A stretch of DNA of 64,000 nucleotides from Allolobophora icterica (GCA_963556255.1 OY744615.1:20421033-20485032), one strand, 5' to 3'; positions 36,111 to 47,330 are shown, counted from the first letter of the stretch. Made by a program: numbers and translations. Notes: a model not told the origin generated them from the sequence alone.

Positions 36111-36880
36111 CCAACGCCAGCAGAACGATTGGTCTTTTGATAGAGCGTTTCTGTCGAATAAGCTTAATCTGTGCTGCACGCAGAATGCCTCAGTCAGCAA
36201 ATCTCTATTTCAAGATGACTGTTAAATTACTGATTAAATTTAATTATTATGGATATATATAAACCAGTTCGCTGGATGACTAAAACTGCTAATTAAGTTG
36301 AACATCGAATGTAATTATACTGAGTAAACTTAGACCTATAAAAATATCCGTTTGGCTTATATCGCACCTAAGTGCTTGTGCGTGTAGTTTCCCTCTAGAC
36401 GACTATATATACGTCTATAGCGGAGAGTTTCAAATCTGTTGTTAATTAACTGGTGTGAGTTGGAAATCTCCTGTGCATTCAGTTTGCTCGAGCTTTTCTT
36501 ATGAAAGTATCCATGTTACCGAAGAGGTAGGCGTCAGAAAACTCCGTCCTAAAAATTGCTCCAGCTGATCCAAATCGATGCGGAGTTGAATGGCAGTTTT
36601 CGTAAAAACCTCACTGATTACTTCAAACAAAATCGATGCTTGCGGGCCTTGTGCATGTGTTGGTCAAATTTAATTAGGCAGCCATTAAGAAGTGGAACTA
36701 CAGCTGTCGATTATGACTATAACTTAATTACGATTTAATTTCGTCTCCGATTACATTTGGCAGAGTATGGGCATAAGTGCTTAGTATTAGCGACAGCAGT
36801 TTCCCGTCGTTTGAAAGTGCAATTATCTGAATCCGACGATGGTTAAACCAAGCATGCAATTTCATCTGCGAATCCGGATT
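36111..36880. other. unassigned
   Basis: No supported feature. Confidence 0.4.
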
Positions 36881-36884
36881 GTTG

Positions 36885-37505
36885 CGGATAGTTGGGTTCC
36901 CAATGGATATGGATAGTTCTACGTGACCTGATATCCGATTGGACCTCGGTAGTTCTGGATGATTGGGTTCCCATTGGATCTGAATAGTTCTACGTGACCT
37001 GATATCCGATTGGACCCTGGGAGTTCTGGATGATTGGGTTCCCATTGGATCTGAATAGTTCTACGTGACCTGATATCCGATTGGACCTCGGTAGTTCTGG
37101 ATGATTGGGTTCCCATTGGATCTGAATAGTTCTACGTGACCTGATATCCGATTGGACCCTGGGAGTTCTGGATGATTGGGTTCCCATTGGATCTGAATAG
37201 TTCTACGTGACCTGATATCCGATTGGACCCTGGGAGTTCTGGATGATTGGGTTCCCATTGGATCTGAATAGTTCTAGGTGACCTGATATCCGATTAGATC
37301 CTGGTAGTTCTAGATGACTGAGTTCCCATTGGATCTGAATAGTTCTACGTGACCTGATATCCGATTGGACCCTGGTAGTTCTGGATGATTGGGTTCCCAT
37401 TGGATCTGAATAGTTCTAGGTGACCTGATATCCGATTAGATCCTGGTAGTTCTAGATGACTGAGTTCCCAATGGATCTGGATAGTTCTATGTGACCCGAT
37501 ATCCG
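36885..37505. repeat. 71-bp tandem array, about 8.7 units
   Basis: Each unit carries GATTGGGTTCCCATTGGATC, GAATAGTTCTACGTGACC and GATATCCGATTGGACC. Overlapping minus-strand frames start exactly 71 bp apart. Two units (37270-37335 and 37412-37470) share AGGTGACC and GATTAGATCC variants in the same order, which suggests a two-unit duplication. Confidence 0.95.
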
Positions 37506-37647
37506 ACTTTTCTGCTGATGTCTGCATCCGCTGCAATTTTGCACTGTCCGTTGTAACCGCCTGAATGTATGTATCGTGTCTGACGCTGCCCGATCTCGTC
37601 TGTTGCAGAACCTGATGCTTACCAATTTGTTTTGACTGAGCGAATGT

Positions 37648-37922
<275 letters not shown>

Positions 37923-38458
37923 TAAATAAATAAGACCTATGGTATATCTGGCCTATATTACCACTTATAGCACCATACAGGCTATAGCGCAGAGAGCGCC
38001 CCGATAACTTGGCTCTTGAAGTAACGCTTTATAGATGTGCACACACATATACGCATGTATAAAAGTAAGTATAAGTGCTAACAACATTCGAGTTACCTGA
38101 ACGACGACAGGTAAGCGTTTGTCAGAGTACGAGCGAGTCGATAACGGCCTTGAGCAAAATTTCCTCCAAGAGGCTGCTGAATCGATTGCCTTGACGCGTG
38201 GACCCACCAGGATTACTCGAAAATCAGGTTGTCAAAGTACATTGAACTTGAGCCAGGCGCTAATATAATAAATATAATAATAATAACGACAATTTATATG
38301 GCGCCGTAACGCGGCCATGCCGCTACAAGGGCTGTCTTATATAAAACTGAATGTAATCGGACATGAAATGTTTTAGCACCTCTATAATCTGCCACAAGCT
38401 CTCGAGGTAAGAGTAAGAAAATTCGATTATACGGAATAAGACAAACTAGTAGACACAC
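37923..38458. other. unassigned
   Basis: ATTTATATGGCGCCGT at 38291-38306 resembles a LINE tail. Nothing else recognised. Confidence 0.4.
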
Positions 38459-38590
<132 letters not shown>

Positions 38591-38725
38591 AGTAGTACAA
38601 TAAAACAAAACTTACAGACAGAGACAGCGAAGGCAGATAAACAGATGAACAGACAAACTAAGGACGATGGTTATGTCACTTTGCAGACACCTACGGACAC
38701 TGACGAACACATACACACACACTCA

Positions 38726-38728
38726 GAA

Positions 38729-38783
<55 letters not shown>

Positions 38784-38936
38784 AACAGAGGCAGACAGAG
38801 ACAGAGAGAAAGAGACAGGAGAAAGAGACACACAGGGACAGACATAGAGACAGACAGAAAGACAGACAGACAGACAGAGACAGACAGAGAGACAGACAAA
38901 GAGACAGACAGAGAACCAGACACCAGAGACATACAA
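38726..38936. repeat. (CAGA)n with degenerate continuation
   Basis: Pure CAGA at 38728-38785, then irregular CAGAGACAGA. Confidence 0.95.
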
Positions 38937-39620
38937 AACGTAGACAACAACACGATTAGCGGCATGATCGCGTTACGGCGCTCTAGAAATTGTCCGTGTT
39001 ATTGTTACATAAATGAATAATAATCTATTGATAATATAACATGCCACTGTGATGTTAGATTAACGACTGATTACACGAGATGAACAGATAAACATGAAAG
39101 GACAAATCACAACGGTACCAGACACAGCGCGATTCTGTGCCTTGCCTTACTGAAATAATCTTTTCACTTCTAAAAATCATTACTATTATTACAAACATTT
39201 TTAACGCGGGCAAGGCCACTGGCTTCCATTGCACATTTCTATTCACGACAGATTAACCTCTACCTTTTCCTTCTCCATTTCAAATCCTGAGCCCCCCGCT
39301 GCCCCATCGATCCCAGCTTCCTCCCATCGGCGTCTGCACTCCCTCAAAACATCGATCTAAGCTATTAAGCGTCTTGCCATTGTCTCATTCACCGTTCCTT
39401 GCCTTCAAGCTCTGACCAAAGACAATAAAACAGTCCATGGAACCGCTCATTCGTGACGCTTTGACAGAGCAATGATGACCACCCACACTTTTCCGCTCAC
39501 CTGTTACCTGTAGAATTTCTTTCTATGGCCTGGAACCTAGATTGCAAATCACTGTTGTATGTATGCATGTATATGAATATTATGCGTATGTGAGTATTTA
39601 TGTATGTATGCATGTATGTA
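38937..39620. other. unassigned
   Basis: No supported feature. GTATGTATGCATGTAT runs lie at 39556-39620. Confidence 0.4.
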
Positions 39621-39855
39621 CTGGGGAGGGGGATAGAGTAATGGTAACACTCATGGCCAGGAGAGCAGCAGGAGAGCAGCAGTACGCGGTTCGATTCCCG
39701 CACTCCCTCTCGGGCGGCGCCTTGCATGGCTGCCATAACGTGTGTTTAGTTACGATATTGATAATTGTAGGCCTACTGTCATGTCTCAATGTAATCTTAC
39801 TGCGTTTGTCGGTTTGAATTAATAAAGAAAAAGATTGTCATTATTATCATTATTC
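39621..39855 (+). mobile_element. tRNA-derived SINE, family 2 (copy 1)
   Basis: GGGGGATAGAGTAATGGTAA is a box A-type head and GCGGTTCGATTCCCGC a strong box B. The body continues TCGGGCGGCGCCTTGCATGG, TGTCTCAATGTAATCTTACT and ends GTTTGAATTAATAAAG then ATTATT units. The copy at 48527-48710 is collinear. An 11-bp GGAGAGCAGCA duplication lies in the anticodon arm, which rules out a functional tRNA. Confidence 0.85.
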
Positions 39856-40104
39856 ATGTATTAATATTACAAACACTGTTAACGCGCGTAAGGTCACAGA
39901 AATGCGAATCGGAGGCATGTAGGGCCTATGTAATACTATGCATGTATGCATATATGCATGTAGCCTATGTATGCATGCATACAAACATGCATATCAAACC
40001 TGTTGTCTGAACAGACTACATGCATTTGCAAGGTGAAAGGGCGGACACAAATTAGTTGGACCCAAGCGATACAAGCACAATGCCTCAATCGATGGTCGCT
40101 TCCA

Positions 40105-40385
40105 GCTCGATAGTGCAGTGGTTAGCGTGTTGGACTGTCAATCGAGAGGTCGGGGGTTCAAATCCCAGCCAGGACAGAAATTTTGGTTTGAGATTTCTGC
40201 TCCACCTGCACCCATAGCCAACTCAGCTATAATGAGTTCACTGACCGTACACTGTGGGAAGATGAGACGGCGAGGTGAGAGGACTGGCAACCCGCCTTCA
40301 TATGCCGAGGCTTAGACAATGAAGTCGCTAACACTTCATAACCATGGCTGCCCCATGGCTAGCTTAAGGGACTGCTTTCCTTATT
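40105..40385 (+). mobile_element. tRNA-derived SINE, family 1 (full-length copy)
   Basis: The tRNA-like head GCTCGATAGTGCAGTGG...GGGGGTTCAAATCCCAG has GTC in the anticodon position. The SINE body follows: TTTCTGCTCCACCTGCAC, ACTGACCGTACACTGTGG, GATGAGACGGCGAGG, CCGAGGCTTAGACAATGAAG and CCATGGCTGCC. Acceptor stem pairing is incomplete. Confidence 0.85.
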
Positions 40386-40583
40386 TTCTTCTATCATATA
40401 TACATATATGTATATGTATATGTATATATATGTGTATATATATACACGTTGAGTAAGCGAGTTGAAAGAGGTTAATCTTAAGTGTAGACCTCAAAGATGA
40501 CAAACGAAGGACTGTACGAACAGAGAAGATTCCAAAGTTTCGGACCGACAGAGCGACCAATATCAGTAGACTACTTCAGCTAA

Positions 40584-41008
40584 CAGTGTTTAATCTAGAC
40601 GCCTTTCGGGGGGGGGGTGAATTTCCCCCCAGGATTTATATTCCCCTCAGAGGCCAGCAATATTATAACGTAGAGACCTTTTAGGGAGGGAAACTCTCCC
40701 CCAGGATACATATTTGTCCCTCCCTCCCCCCCGAGAGGTGAGCAATATACTTTTTTGATAGATGAATTCCTTAGAAAAGGTTATTAACCTTTTGACAGAG
40801 TATTTCTTATAGAAAAAGTGGTAAAAGTCGGACGAATTACTAAAAAAGGTCATCAACATCAACTTTTTTGGAAGATGAAATATTTTTGGAAGATGAAATA
40901 TGAAATAATTAGAAAAGTCTTAAGCTGTTTCAAGATGGATCAAATTAGAAAAGAAAATTGTGTAAATTCGTTGGTCCCCCAGAAACCTTGGGACAATATT
41001 AAACATTG
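40584..41008. mobile_element. MITE with 9-bp target duplication (copy 2)
   Basis: Flanked by TTCAGCTAA (40575-40583) and TTCAGCAAA (41009-41017), one mismatch in nine. The left end is CAGTGTTTAATCTAGACG, with an inverted CAATGTTTAATATTG at the right. The interior is collinear with 23346-23732. Confidence 0.85.
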
Positions 41009-41017
41009 TTCAGCAAA

Positions 41018-41260
41018 GGTAAACCTACGTCTGCATTTGTAATTTGGGATGTCAAAGCACAACCGATAGGGCCTAATGGAGTCAATTTAGGATGCTAACA
41101 CGATAAATGTAGCCTATATCTTAGGCTATCTCAATGCTGTAAACCTTAGAATTAAAGCTAAAAGTCAGCTCAACTAAGCCTACCGATCTGTAGTGGATGA
41201 AGAATCGTAATAAGTCACCCAATATATTGTGCGAGTTTCACGTTCATAATGGCTAACAGC
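41018..41260. other. unassigned
   Basis: No feature recognised. Confidence 0.4.
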
Positions 41261-41271
41261 ATAATATACTA

Positions 41272-41708
41272 GTATGGTCGGTGGCGCTGTACGGTTGTGA
41301 AACTTGGACTCTGAAGGCTGAAGATAAAAGAAGAATATCAGCCTTTGAGATGACACTGTATAGAAAGATGTTGAGAGTTAGCTGGAGGGAATTCAGAACA
41401 AATGAATCCATACTGGAGGAACTGCGACCGGAGCAGCGACTGCTGGAGGTGGTGAAGAGAAGGAAGCTGAATTACTTCGGACACATGATAAGAGCGAACA
41501 ATCTATCGGCATTTATATGTCAAGGCTACGTGAATGGAAAAAGGGCCCGAGGAAGACCGAGAAGACGCTGGATGGACGATGTAGAGGAGTGGACGGGGCT
41601 GCAGTTGGCGGATTGCGTAAGGAGAGCAGGGGACAGAGAGGGTTGGAGAAAACTGACGTCGTTGGCTCTGGTCTCCGATCCTCAGCAATGAGGATGGTCA
41701 TGATGATG
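41272..41708 (+). pseudogene. 5'-truncated RTE-like LINE with 11-bp target duplication
   Basis: The frame from WSVALYGCETWTL through MLRVSW, ILEEL, NYFGHMIR and ARGRPRRRWMDDVEEW ends in ...SDPQQ and a stop at 41689-41691. A GATGATGAT tail follows. ATAATATACTA at 41261-41271 is repeated at 41709-41719. This is a direct footprint of target-primed insertion. It keeps only the last part of the RTE protein and belongs to a different subfamily from 26606-27519. Confidence 0.92.
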
Positions 41709-41852
41709 ATAATATACTATTGCAACGGTAGCATTTCCGAGCAATTATTGAGCACAATGAATGACTTGTCAATCTCTATTGCACTAACCGACCCTAGCGC
41801 ACGTGCGTAACAGCAGCCAATCATATTGGACCAATTATAGCGAGGTTCCATG

Positions 41853-43258
41853 CATGGGCGCCCGCAGGAATTTTTGCAGGGGGGGGGCACAACCATGGAG
41901 TAAAAAATTTGTTTGAAGGGAGCAAAAATCTTGTTGGCATGCCCATATTTCCATGTGGGACCCACGAGGGCCCATATGGAACTATGGACGAACGTTAATG
42001 GGCATACTTTGTAAGAAGTCTTAATGGTAAACTCCAAATTTCTATAGCTATATATAGAGAGCTTAAAAGAAAGGAACCAGCTTATTCATGAGTGCTGAGA
42101 GAACGGACAGTAGATTTGTCCATTTCCAATTAGGCTGTATTTTGATCTCGGCCATTGCAATTAAGTTCTTGACATTCTACCGATATTAATTTAATCAATT
42201 GTCTGGAAATTTGAATTCTTTCTTCGAATTTCTGACACAAATTCGTCAAACAAACAAAGAGCTATGAAACGTAAGAATAAATCTAAACAAAATTTACTCA
42301 AGTTTTTTTAAACTAAATTTCAGTGGTGAATAGAGGATGTGCATTATTCAAAATTGTAACTCACCATTAAACACGTTGCTGTTGCCGGTAGCCTAAATGT
42401 ACTGGTAATATCACAAAGCATGGTGCCCACAAATTATGTCTATGAACCCTCCAGTGTTCGGGTGTTGAGACTTCCAGCAAAGATTAATGACTTTCGCGGT
42501 TACAGAATACTTTTACAGTAAATGTAACAAGTCAACGGTATGATGAATATAGTGTATCGCCTACATTCAACTGTCCTTCCAATAGCACGTCAGTACAGGC
42601 ACGCTAAGTGCCATGGTTCTGTGTTCACCTTGTAATTGGCCCAGTGTAGTCACTTGGAAAGAACGGAGAACAAAGAAAGGAGCCACCACACTGTCTCCCT
42701 CCCCACTTGTCCTATCTTATCAGCATATTAATGCCAAGTCTGTTGAAGTGTCCAAATATTCAACTGGATTTCAACCCCAAATGTGTATGTCATTGATGTA
42801 CCATATATACATGTATACACATGTGCAAATATTCTCCTTCCCAACAGCTTAAACACGCATACCCTTATGCTCTCAGTCACTCCCGGTAACCTATGGACCC
42901 CTGATATTAGGACCAGATGTCGAGTTGGCTTTCCCCGCTATATGGTCAGCCTTTATGCACCGGTTTCTCGGGCAGTGTCAAACCACGGCCTTCTAAATAG
43001 AGCCATCTAGAAGGCCGTGGTAAAGCGGCCGTCACTACACGCTGCAATTAATCAATGTCATGTTGTTTAACTTATGATCCGATGTCTTTACTTCAATGTA
43101 CAAGAGCACCTTTGTATAAGTCACCAAGCAAGCAAACAAAATGTCAGAATAACTATATTTATTTATTTAAAATTAATAATATTCTTAATTTTACATATTT
43201 TGATTCAAAATCCAGGGGGGGCAAGTGCCCCCCTTGCCCCAACGTGCGGGCGCCGATG
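41853..43258. mobile_element. hAT-type non-autonomous element, 1406 bp, 8-bp target duplication
   Basis: Flanked by GTTCCATG at 41845-41852 and 43259-43266. The ends are CATGGGCGCCCGCAGG and, inverted, CATCGGCGCCCGCACG. G-rich runs next to each end are typical of this group. No transposase motif was recognised inside. A 13-bp hairpin, CCACGGCCTTCTA with its complement, lies at 42982-43020. Confidence 0.88.
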
Positions 43259-43266
43259 GTTCCATG

Positions 43267-43778
43267 CTTTGAAGAACGATTTCTGAAGACATGTTAGAAG
43301 CAAATTGTGACTTGTATCAAATTTCTTTTCAGTTTCCCTTCCGAACGTATCCACAAAGTCTCCACGTTTTGTTTGTGCACTACATCTTTGTTTGGATCTA
43401 ATTGTTCCTTTCATGTATAACAATATAAAAATGGCGTTTTGAAGTTTACAAATCCGTAATTATTGCATTCGATTCTCATTATTACTTGCTTTAATGACTT
43501 CCGCTGTGAGCTGTTGCACCTTATAAACGGATTGATTGATTGATTGACCGCTCTACTCTATCATTCGAGTCTGGGGCGGACATAATATTATTGTTCATAC
43601 GGTGATCGGCCACAGACGCCCAAAAAATAATAATTTTATCCTAACACATTAGAACCCGGGTTCACATAATTTTTAAGTTTGCCTGTGTCCAAGCATAAAC
43701 TAAATTCACTAACCGTAGACCTATCCGACCGTAGGCCTATCCGACCGTAGACCGACCTACTTGTTCATGTAATAGTCC
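43267..43778. other. unassigned
   Basis: TTGATTGATTGATTGA at 43533-43548 is a short tetranucleotide run like other LINE tails. TCCGACCGTAG units repeat at 43724-43752. Confidence 0.4.
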
Positions 43779-43779
43779 A

Positions 43780-44525
43780 AAACGTAAACCGAACGTCTCT
43801 GGAACGATCTTCCCTCTGAATTCCGCAGATTTTCTGTTTCTTCTTCATCATTGCCAACCACTCACCTTCATCTCCCTCGGGCTCCTCTGTCTATCACCCC
43901 TCGATCGGGCTTTCCATTCAAGAAACTATAGTCTCCATGGGCGGCGATCATGGGGGGTCGAGGGGGTCAAGACCCCACCTTTAACAATGGGGGGATACGC
44001 CATGCATCGGACCCCCCACATTTTGAAGAAACACAAAAAATGTCATCAAATAAAAAACTATTTTACCTTTTTTTGACCACATCAGTTCACGGCGATAAAT
44101 TTTTTACCTCTTTTTGACCAGATCAGTTCAAAACGCGTTTTTGATCAGATCAGTTCAAAACTCTTCTTTGATCAGATCAGTTCAAAACTCTTTTTTGATC
44201 AGATCAGTTCAAAAGTGTCCCCCTCTTCTGTCAAATAAGATCGCCGCCACTGATAGTCTCACCTCTCAACAATTCATACCTCGATTTACCTGCATCCTGC
44301 GATAGCCTTCCAATTCTTAATTTCTTATCGACCTAAACGACACCCGCCTGAGTTAGCTATACTCTGCCTCCTATGACCCCTTGGCAACCGGATTCTGACC
44401 TCCTTTTGACTACCCTTTGGACAACCCTCTGACTGGACGCAGCGCTCGTGCATAAGCTGGTGTCCTGCGCTTAGCTTTCGAGTGGCGCTTTAGATATTTG
44501 GAGTTTGCGATTACGATTACGAAAG
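43780..44525 (+). mobile_element. LINE C-terminus and 3' tail (GATTACG family), split by a MITE
   Basis: The plus strand reads LWNDLPSEFRRFSVSSSSLP and then AFPFKKL-like GFPFKKL before the MITE at 43936-44252. The frame resumes with SHLNNSYLDLP-like residues. The tail contains TTTGGACAACCCTCTGACTG, GCGCTCGTGCATAAGCTGG and a terminal GCGATTACGATTACG. This copy links the tail family at 5385, 18600 and 23756 to a LINE protein end. Confidence 0.8.
43936..44252 (+). mobile_element. GGCGGCGATC MITE, 317 bp, 8-bp target duplication
   Basis: Flanked by ATAGTCTC at 43928-43935 and 44253-44260. The ends are CATGGGCGGCGATCATGG and, inverted, CAGTGGCGGCGATCTTA. Inside, TTTGACCAGATCAGTTCA-type units are repeated five times at 44073-44215, against one or two in the other copies. 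Confidence 0.93.
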
Positions 44526-44791
44526 CCGTTACTCCTAGTATGTTAGACCACCCTTGCATGAACAACTTGAAATCTGACGGTTAAGTCCAAATGCAAGGAT
44601 TCTATTATAGGTCCTTGTTTCAAATGCTAAGAAAATAGACAGTAGGCCTAGCAACATTAAACTTTCGAAACTCACACGAACCGATGTCGCTATAACATTC
44701 AGACATGTCACATGTGTAACTGAAGAAATTAAATGGATTAAAAAGCGAATTTTCATTTCATAAATGTCGTAGAAAAGGACAACCACAGCCC

Positions 44792-45075
44792 CATGGGCGG
44801 CTATCTTCGGGGGGGGGGGGTCGAGAGGGAAAGACCCCACCTTTAACATTGTGGGGGACACAGTATACAGTTTTGAAGAAGCACCAAAAAAGGTAAAAAA
44901 TTACACGCGAAAATTTTTTTATCTCTTTTTTGACCAGATCAGTTCAAAAGGTCTTTTGCAGGGATGCCATTTCAGCTTTTTTCAGGGGGGAGGGAAGTCA
45001 TTTGAGTATTTTTCCGGTGGGGGGACTTGGCACTGGCGGCGATCTTGTTTGACAGGTGGGGGGCAAGGGACGCAT
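44792..45075. mobile_element. GGCGGCGATC MITE pieces, rearranged
   Basis: A left end CATGGGCGGCTATCTTCGG at 44792 runs through ACCCCACCTTTAACATTG and one GACCAGATCAGTTCAAAA unit. Unrelated sequence follows, then a second end in the opposite sense (CACTGGCGGCGATCTTG at 45031). No target duplication joins the pieces, so two insertions or a rearrangement are likely. Confidence 0.7.
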
Positions 45076-46174
45076 GAGTACGTACCCCACGTTTTGGACT
45101 GGGGGTACTGTAAACCCCCTCTTTTTGAACAATGCCAATCAAAATTGTATTATTGTGCCTTCGCAAACTTCCAAGAGATCGCAGTAGGAATGTAAGAAAT
45201 TAATATCCCCCACATTTTAGCAGTCTTGTTGTCCTCGAGACCAAGGTCTTGGTCTCGAGTGCACTCGAGTTTTTTTTTAAAGTCTTGGTCTTGGTCTTGG
45301 TCTTGAGACCAAAGGCCTTGGTCTTGGTCTTGGTCTTGAGGTTCAAGGTCTTGGTCTTGGTCTTGGTCTTGAGGTTCAAGGTCTTGGTCTTGGTTTTTCA
45401 AGACCAAGACCAAGACTTTTGTCAATATGAACAGCCATTAATTTTAACAAACGGCAAGAATTTTACAAATTTATCCAATAATTACTCATACAGTTATTGC
45501 TTTAGTATTCACACGGTGTGAATGAGGCTTCACTGTTGTTTTGGACAATTATTTTGACTTCCGGTTATTTACCATGGAATGATTTTAGAGCAGGGTCATG
45601 ATTAATTTGTACATTTACATCCGGTTCTTGAAGAGCTGCTTTGTGTGCTAGCGATTTCAGCACTTGTAGACCGTGTTTTTTCACATGGCAGAATTTTTTG
45701 GAGGCCCCACAGGTCACGTCTTGGTCAGAAAATGCTGAGCAAATTGTTTTTTTTATAAAATTCAACAGGCATTTGGAATAACATATCGCATGAAGGACTT
45801 TTGTAAATACGAATTCGGAATTCTCTGCAGTCTCCATTTAGAGTTGTTTTGCTTGAATAAAAGTTGCTTGAATAAAAGAAAAAACTCATGTTTTCATTAA
45901 AATAGCGAGTAGTCCGACTGGACAATTTTTAATAAGGATTAGAAGTCTGAATACGATTGTGATTTTTTTGGGTCTTGGTCTCGGTCTTGGTCTTGAGGTT
46001 CAAGGTCTTGGTCTTGGTCTTGGTCTTGAGGTTCAAGGTCTTGGTCTTGGTCTTGGTCTTGAGGTTCAAGGTCTTGGTCTTGGTCTTGAGGTTCAAGGTC
46101 TTGGTCTTGGTCTTGGTCTTGAGGTTTAAGGTCTTGACAACAAGACTGCATTTTAGACAAAAGTTACGCCCCTG
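45076..46174 (-). mobile_element. GGCGTAACTT MITE copy interrupted by a hAT-type element
   Basis: TTTTGGACTGGGGGTACTG, AACAATGCCAATCAAAATTG and ATTGTGCCTTC match the reverse complement of 22043-22235. The match resumes after the insertion with TTTTAGACAAAAGTTACG and ends in CCCCTG at 46174. The left end is lost against the MITE at 44792-45075. Confidence 0.8.
45221..46148. mobile_element. hAT-type element, 928 bp, GGTCTT subterminal arrays
   Basis: Flanked by CATTTTAG at 45213-45220 and 46149-46156. The termini are a perfect 13-bp inverted repeat, CAGTCTTGTTGTC. Next to both ends are arrays of GGTCTTGGTCTTGAGGTTCA units (45241-45415 and 45971-46138), read as VLVLRFKVL on one strand. The 550 bp between contain a 90-codon minus-strand frame (45565-45837) with no recognised domain. 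Confidence 0.92.
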
Positions 46175-46373
46175 GGTAAAACAGACTGAAGGGTTAACGT
46201 ATTTTTCCGGAAGAGATTTAATTATAACTACAGATCGAGTCTATATGGCCAGCAGCAGGAAAGGCGCGCCAGCTATAAGACCTGTCCTTGTACGCGGATC
46301 GAAACTCAGAAACCCAGAAGACTTGGTCTCAGCAGCCTTTAGAGTAAGCATAGACTGAGGATAAGCTGTCTTC

Positions 46374-46560
46374 ATAGGCGCAACCACGGTTTAGAAGTTT
46401 AGGGACCTAGTAGAACGTCTGAGTGGAGGGAATTGCGAGCGCCGAAGGCAAGAAGTCCCTAATGACTAGGGGTATGGGGAGCGTCGTAAGCTCCCCACCC
46501 CAGAAGCCGACGCAATTTTGAGCATTTGATGACAAATGGAGTACATTTTGGGCTCTTGTT
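46374..46560 (+). mobile_element. hAT end fragment (TAGGCGCAACCAC type)
   Basis: CATAGGCGCAACCACGG, then GAGGGAATTGCGAGCGCCGA and GCTCCCCACCCCAGAAGC resemble one end of a widespread hAT group. An inverted TGGTTGCGCCTAT lies at 55212-55224. No partner end or duplication was found nearby. Confidence 0.5.
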
Positions 46561-47105
46561 TACCTCATTTTTTACTACCGCTGCTACTGTTACTGAGCTA
46601 CAACTGCATCGACTAACACTACTTCGATTACTACTTCAACTATTATTATTATTATCATGGATTTATTAAGCACCACTATTTAATTACCAACCATCAATCA
46701 ATCTATATATATATATATGCAACTACAATTATTAGCATGTTTACTAATATAAGCATACCGAAACCTCTCGGCTGGAATTGATTACAGTTTTCAACCAAGA
46801 AACTGAACTAAAATTTTGGTGCTCTGTTTACTTCACCAGTAACGACATGATCCAGAGGTTTCACCGGAACGACTTAGAACTCTTTTGGAAGCCTAACACT
46901 GCTAAGGTTATCCGTGGCAACTCTTGATTGGACAGGGCAGTTATATATAGTCATCTGCCAGCTCTTAAAATTAGCCAATGGAGAGGGATCCAGTTATCCA
47001 TTACATCATTGACTACGACAAGTATCTCACAGACCCTAAATTAATCCATAATAATATTATATTGGACTACCCACCTGTAATACATAAAAATTATAGTATA
47101 CAAAG
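46561..47105. other. unassigned
   Basis: A short ATTATT tract at 46646-46656 and a TATA run near 46707. No gene recognised. Confidence 0.4.
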
Positions 47106-47180
47106 TTAATACCTTCATATGCCGAGACTAAGCTAAAAAGTTGCTAAAACTTTGTAGGCCTAACTATGGTTGGATGATTA
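47106..47180 (+). mobile_element. SINE family 1, 3' tail fragment
   Basis: TACCTTCATATGCCGAGACT and AGTTGCTAAAACTTTG match the tail of the SINE at 40300-40345. Confidence 0.5.
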
Positions 47181-47226
47181 CACAAAAGAGACTTGACACA
47201 GAAATTGTAATTGTAATTAGTAACGT

Positions 47227-47330
47227 CTATTGCACCGGTGTCTAATGCACAAGGCATCAACCGATGGCACGCCAAAACCAAGTCGTAATAAGATCAATAT
47301 CCAGGATATCAGTCAGTAAGACAGAGAGGT
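47227..47330 (-). mobile_element. LINE 3' end, minus strand
   Basis: Reverse complement of the 9540-9640 segment: CTCTCTGTCTTACTGACTG, GATATTGATCTTATTACGAC, CATCGGTTGATGCCTTGTGC, GACACCGGTGCAATAGACG. Its truncated 5' end abuts the 21-bp repeat of the splice-donor junction. Confidence 0.7.

Noticed and set aside
36885..37505. Second CRISPR-like periodic array
   Set aside because: Contiguous 71-bp units without spacers.
40105..40178. tRNA-Asp-like gene
   Set aside because: Stems are imperfect and the sequence continues into a SINE body that is shared with other copies.
45249..45521. VLVLRFKVL repeat frames
   Set aside because: Products of the GGTCTT subterminal arrays of the 928-bp transposon.
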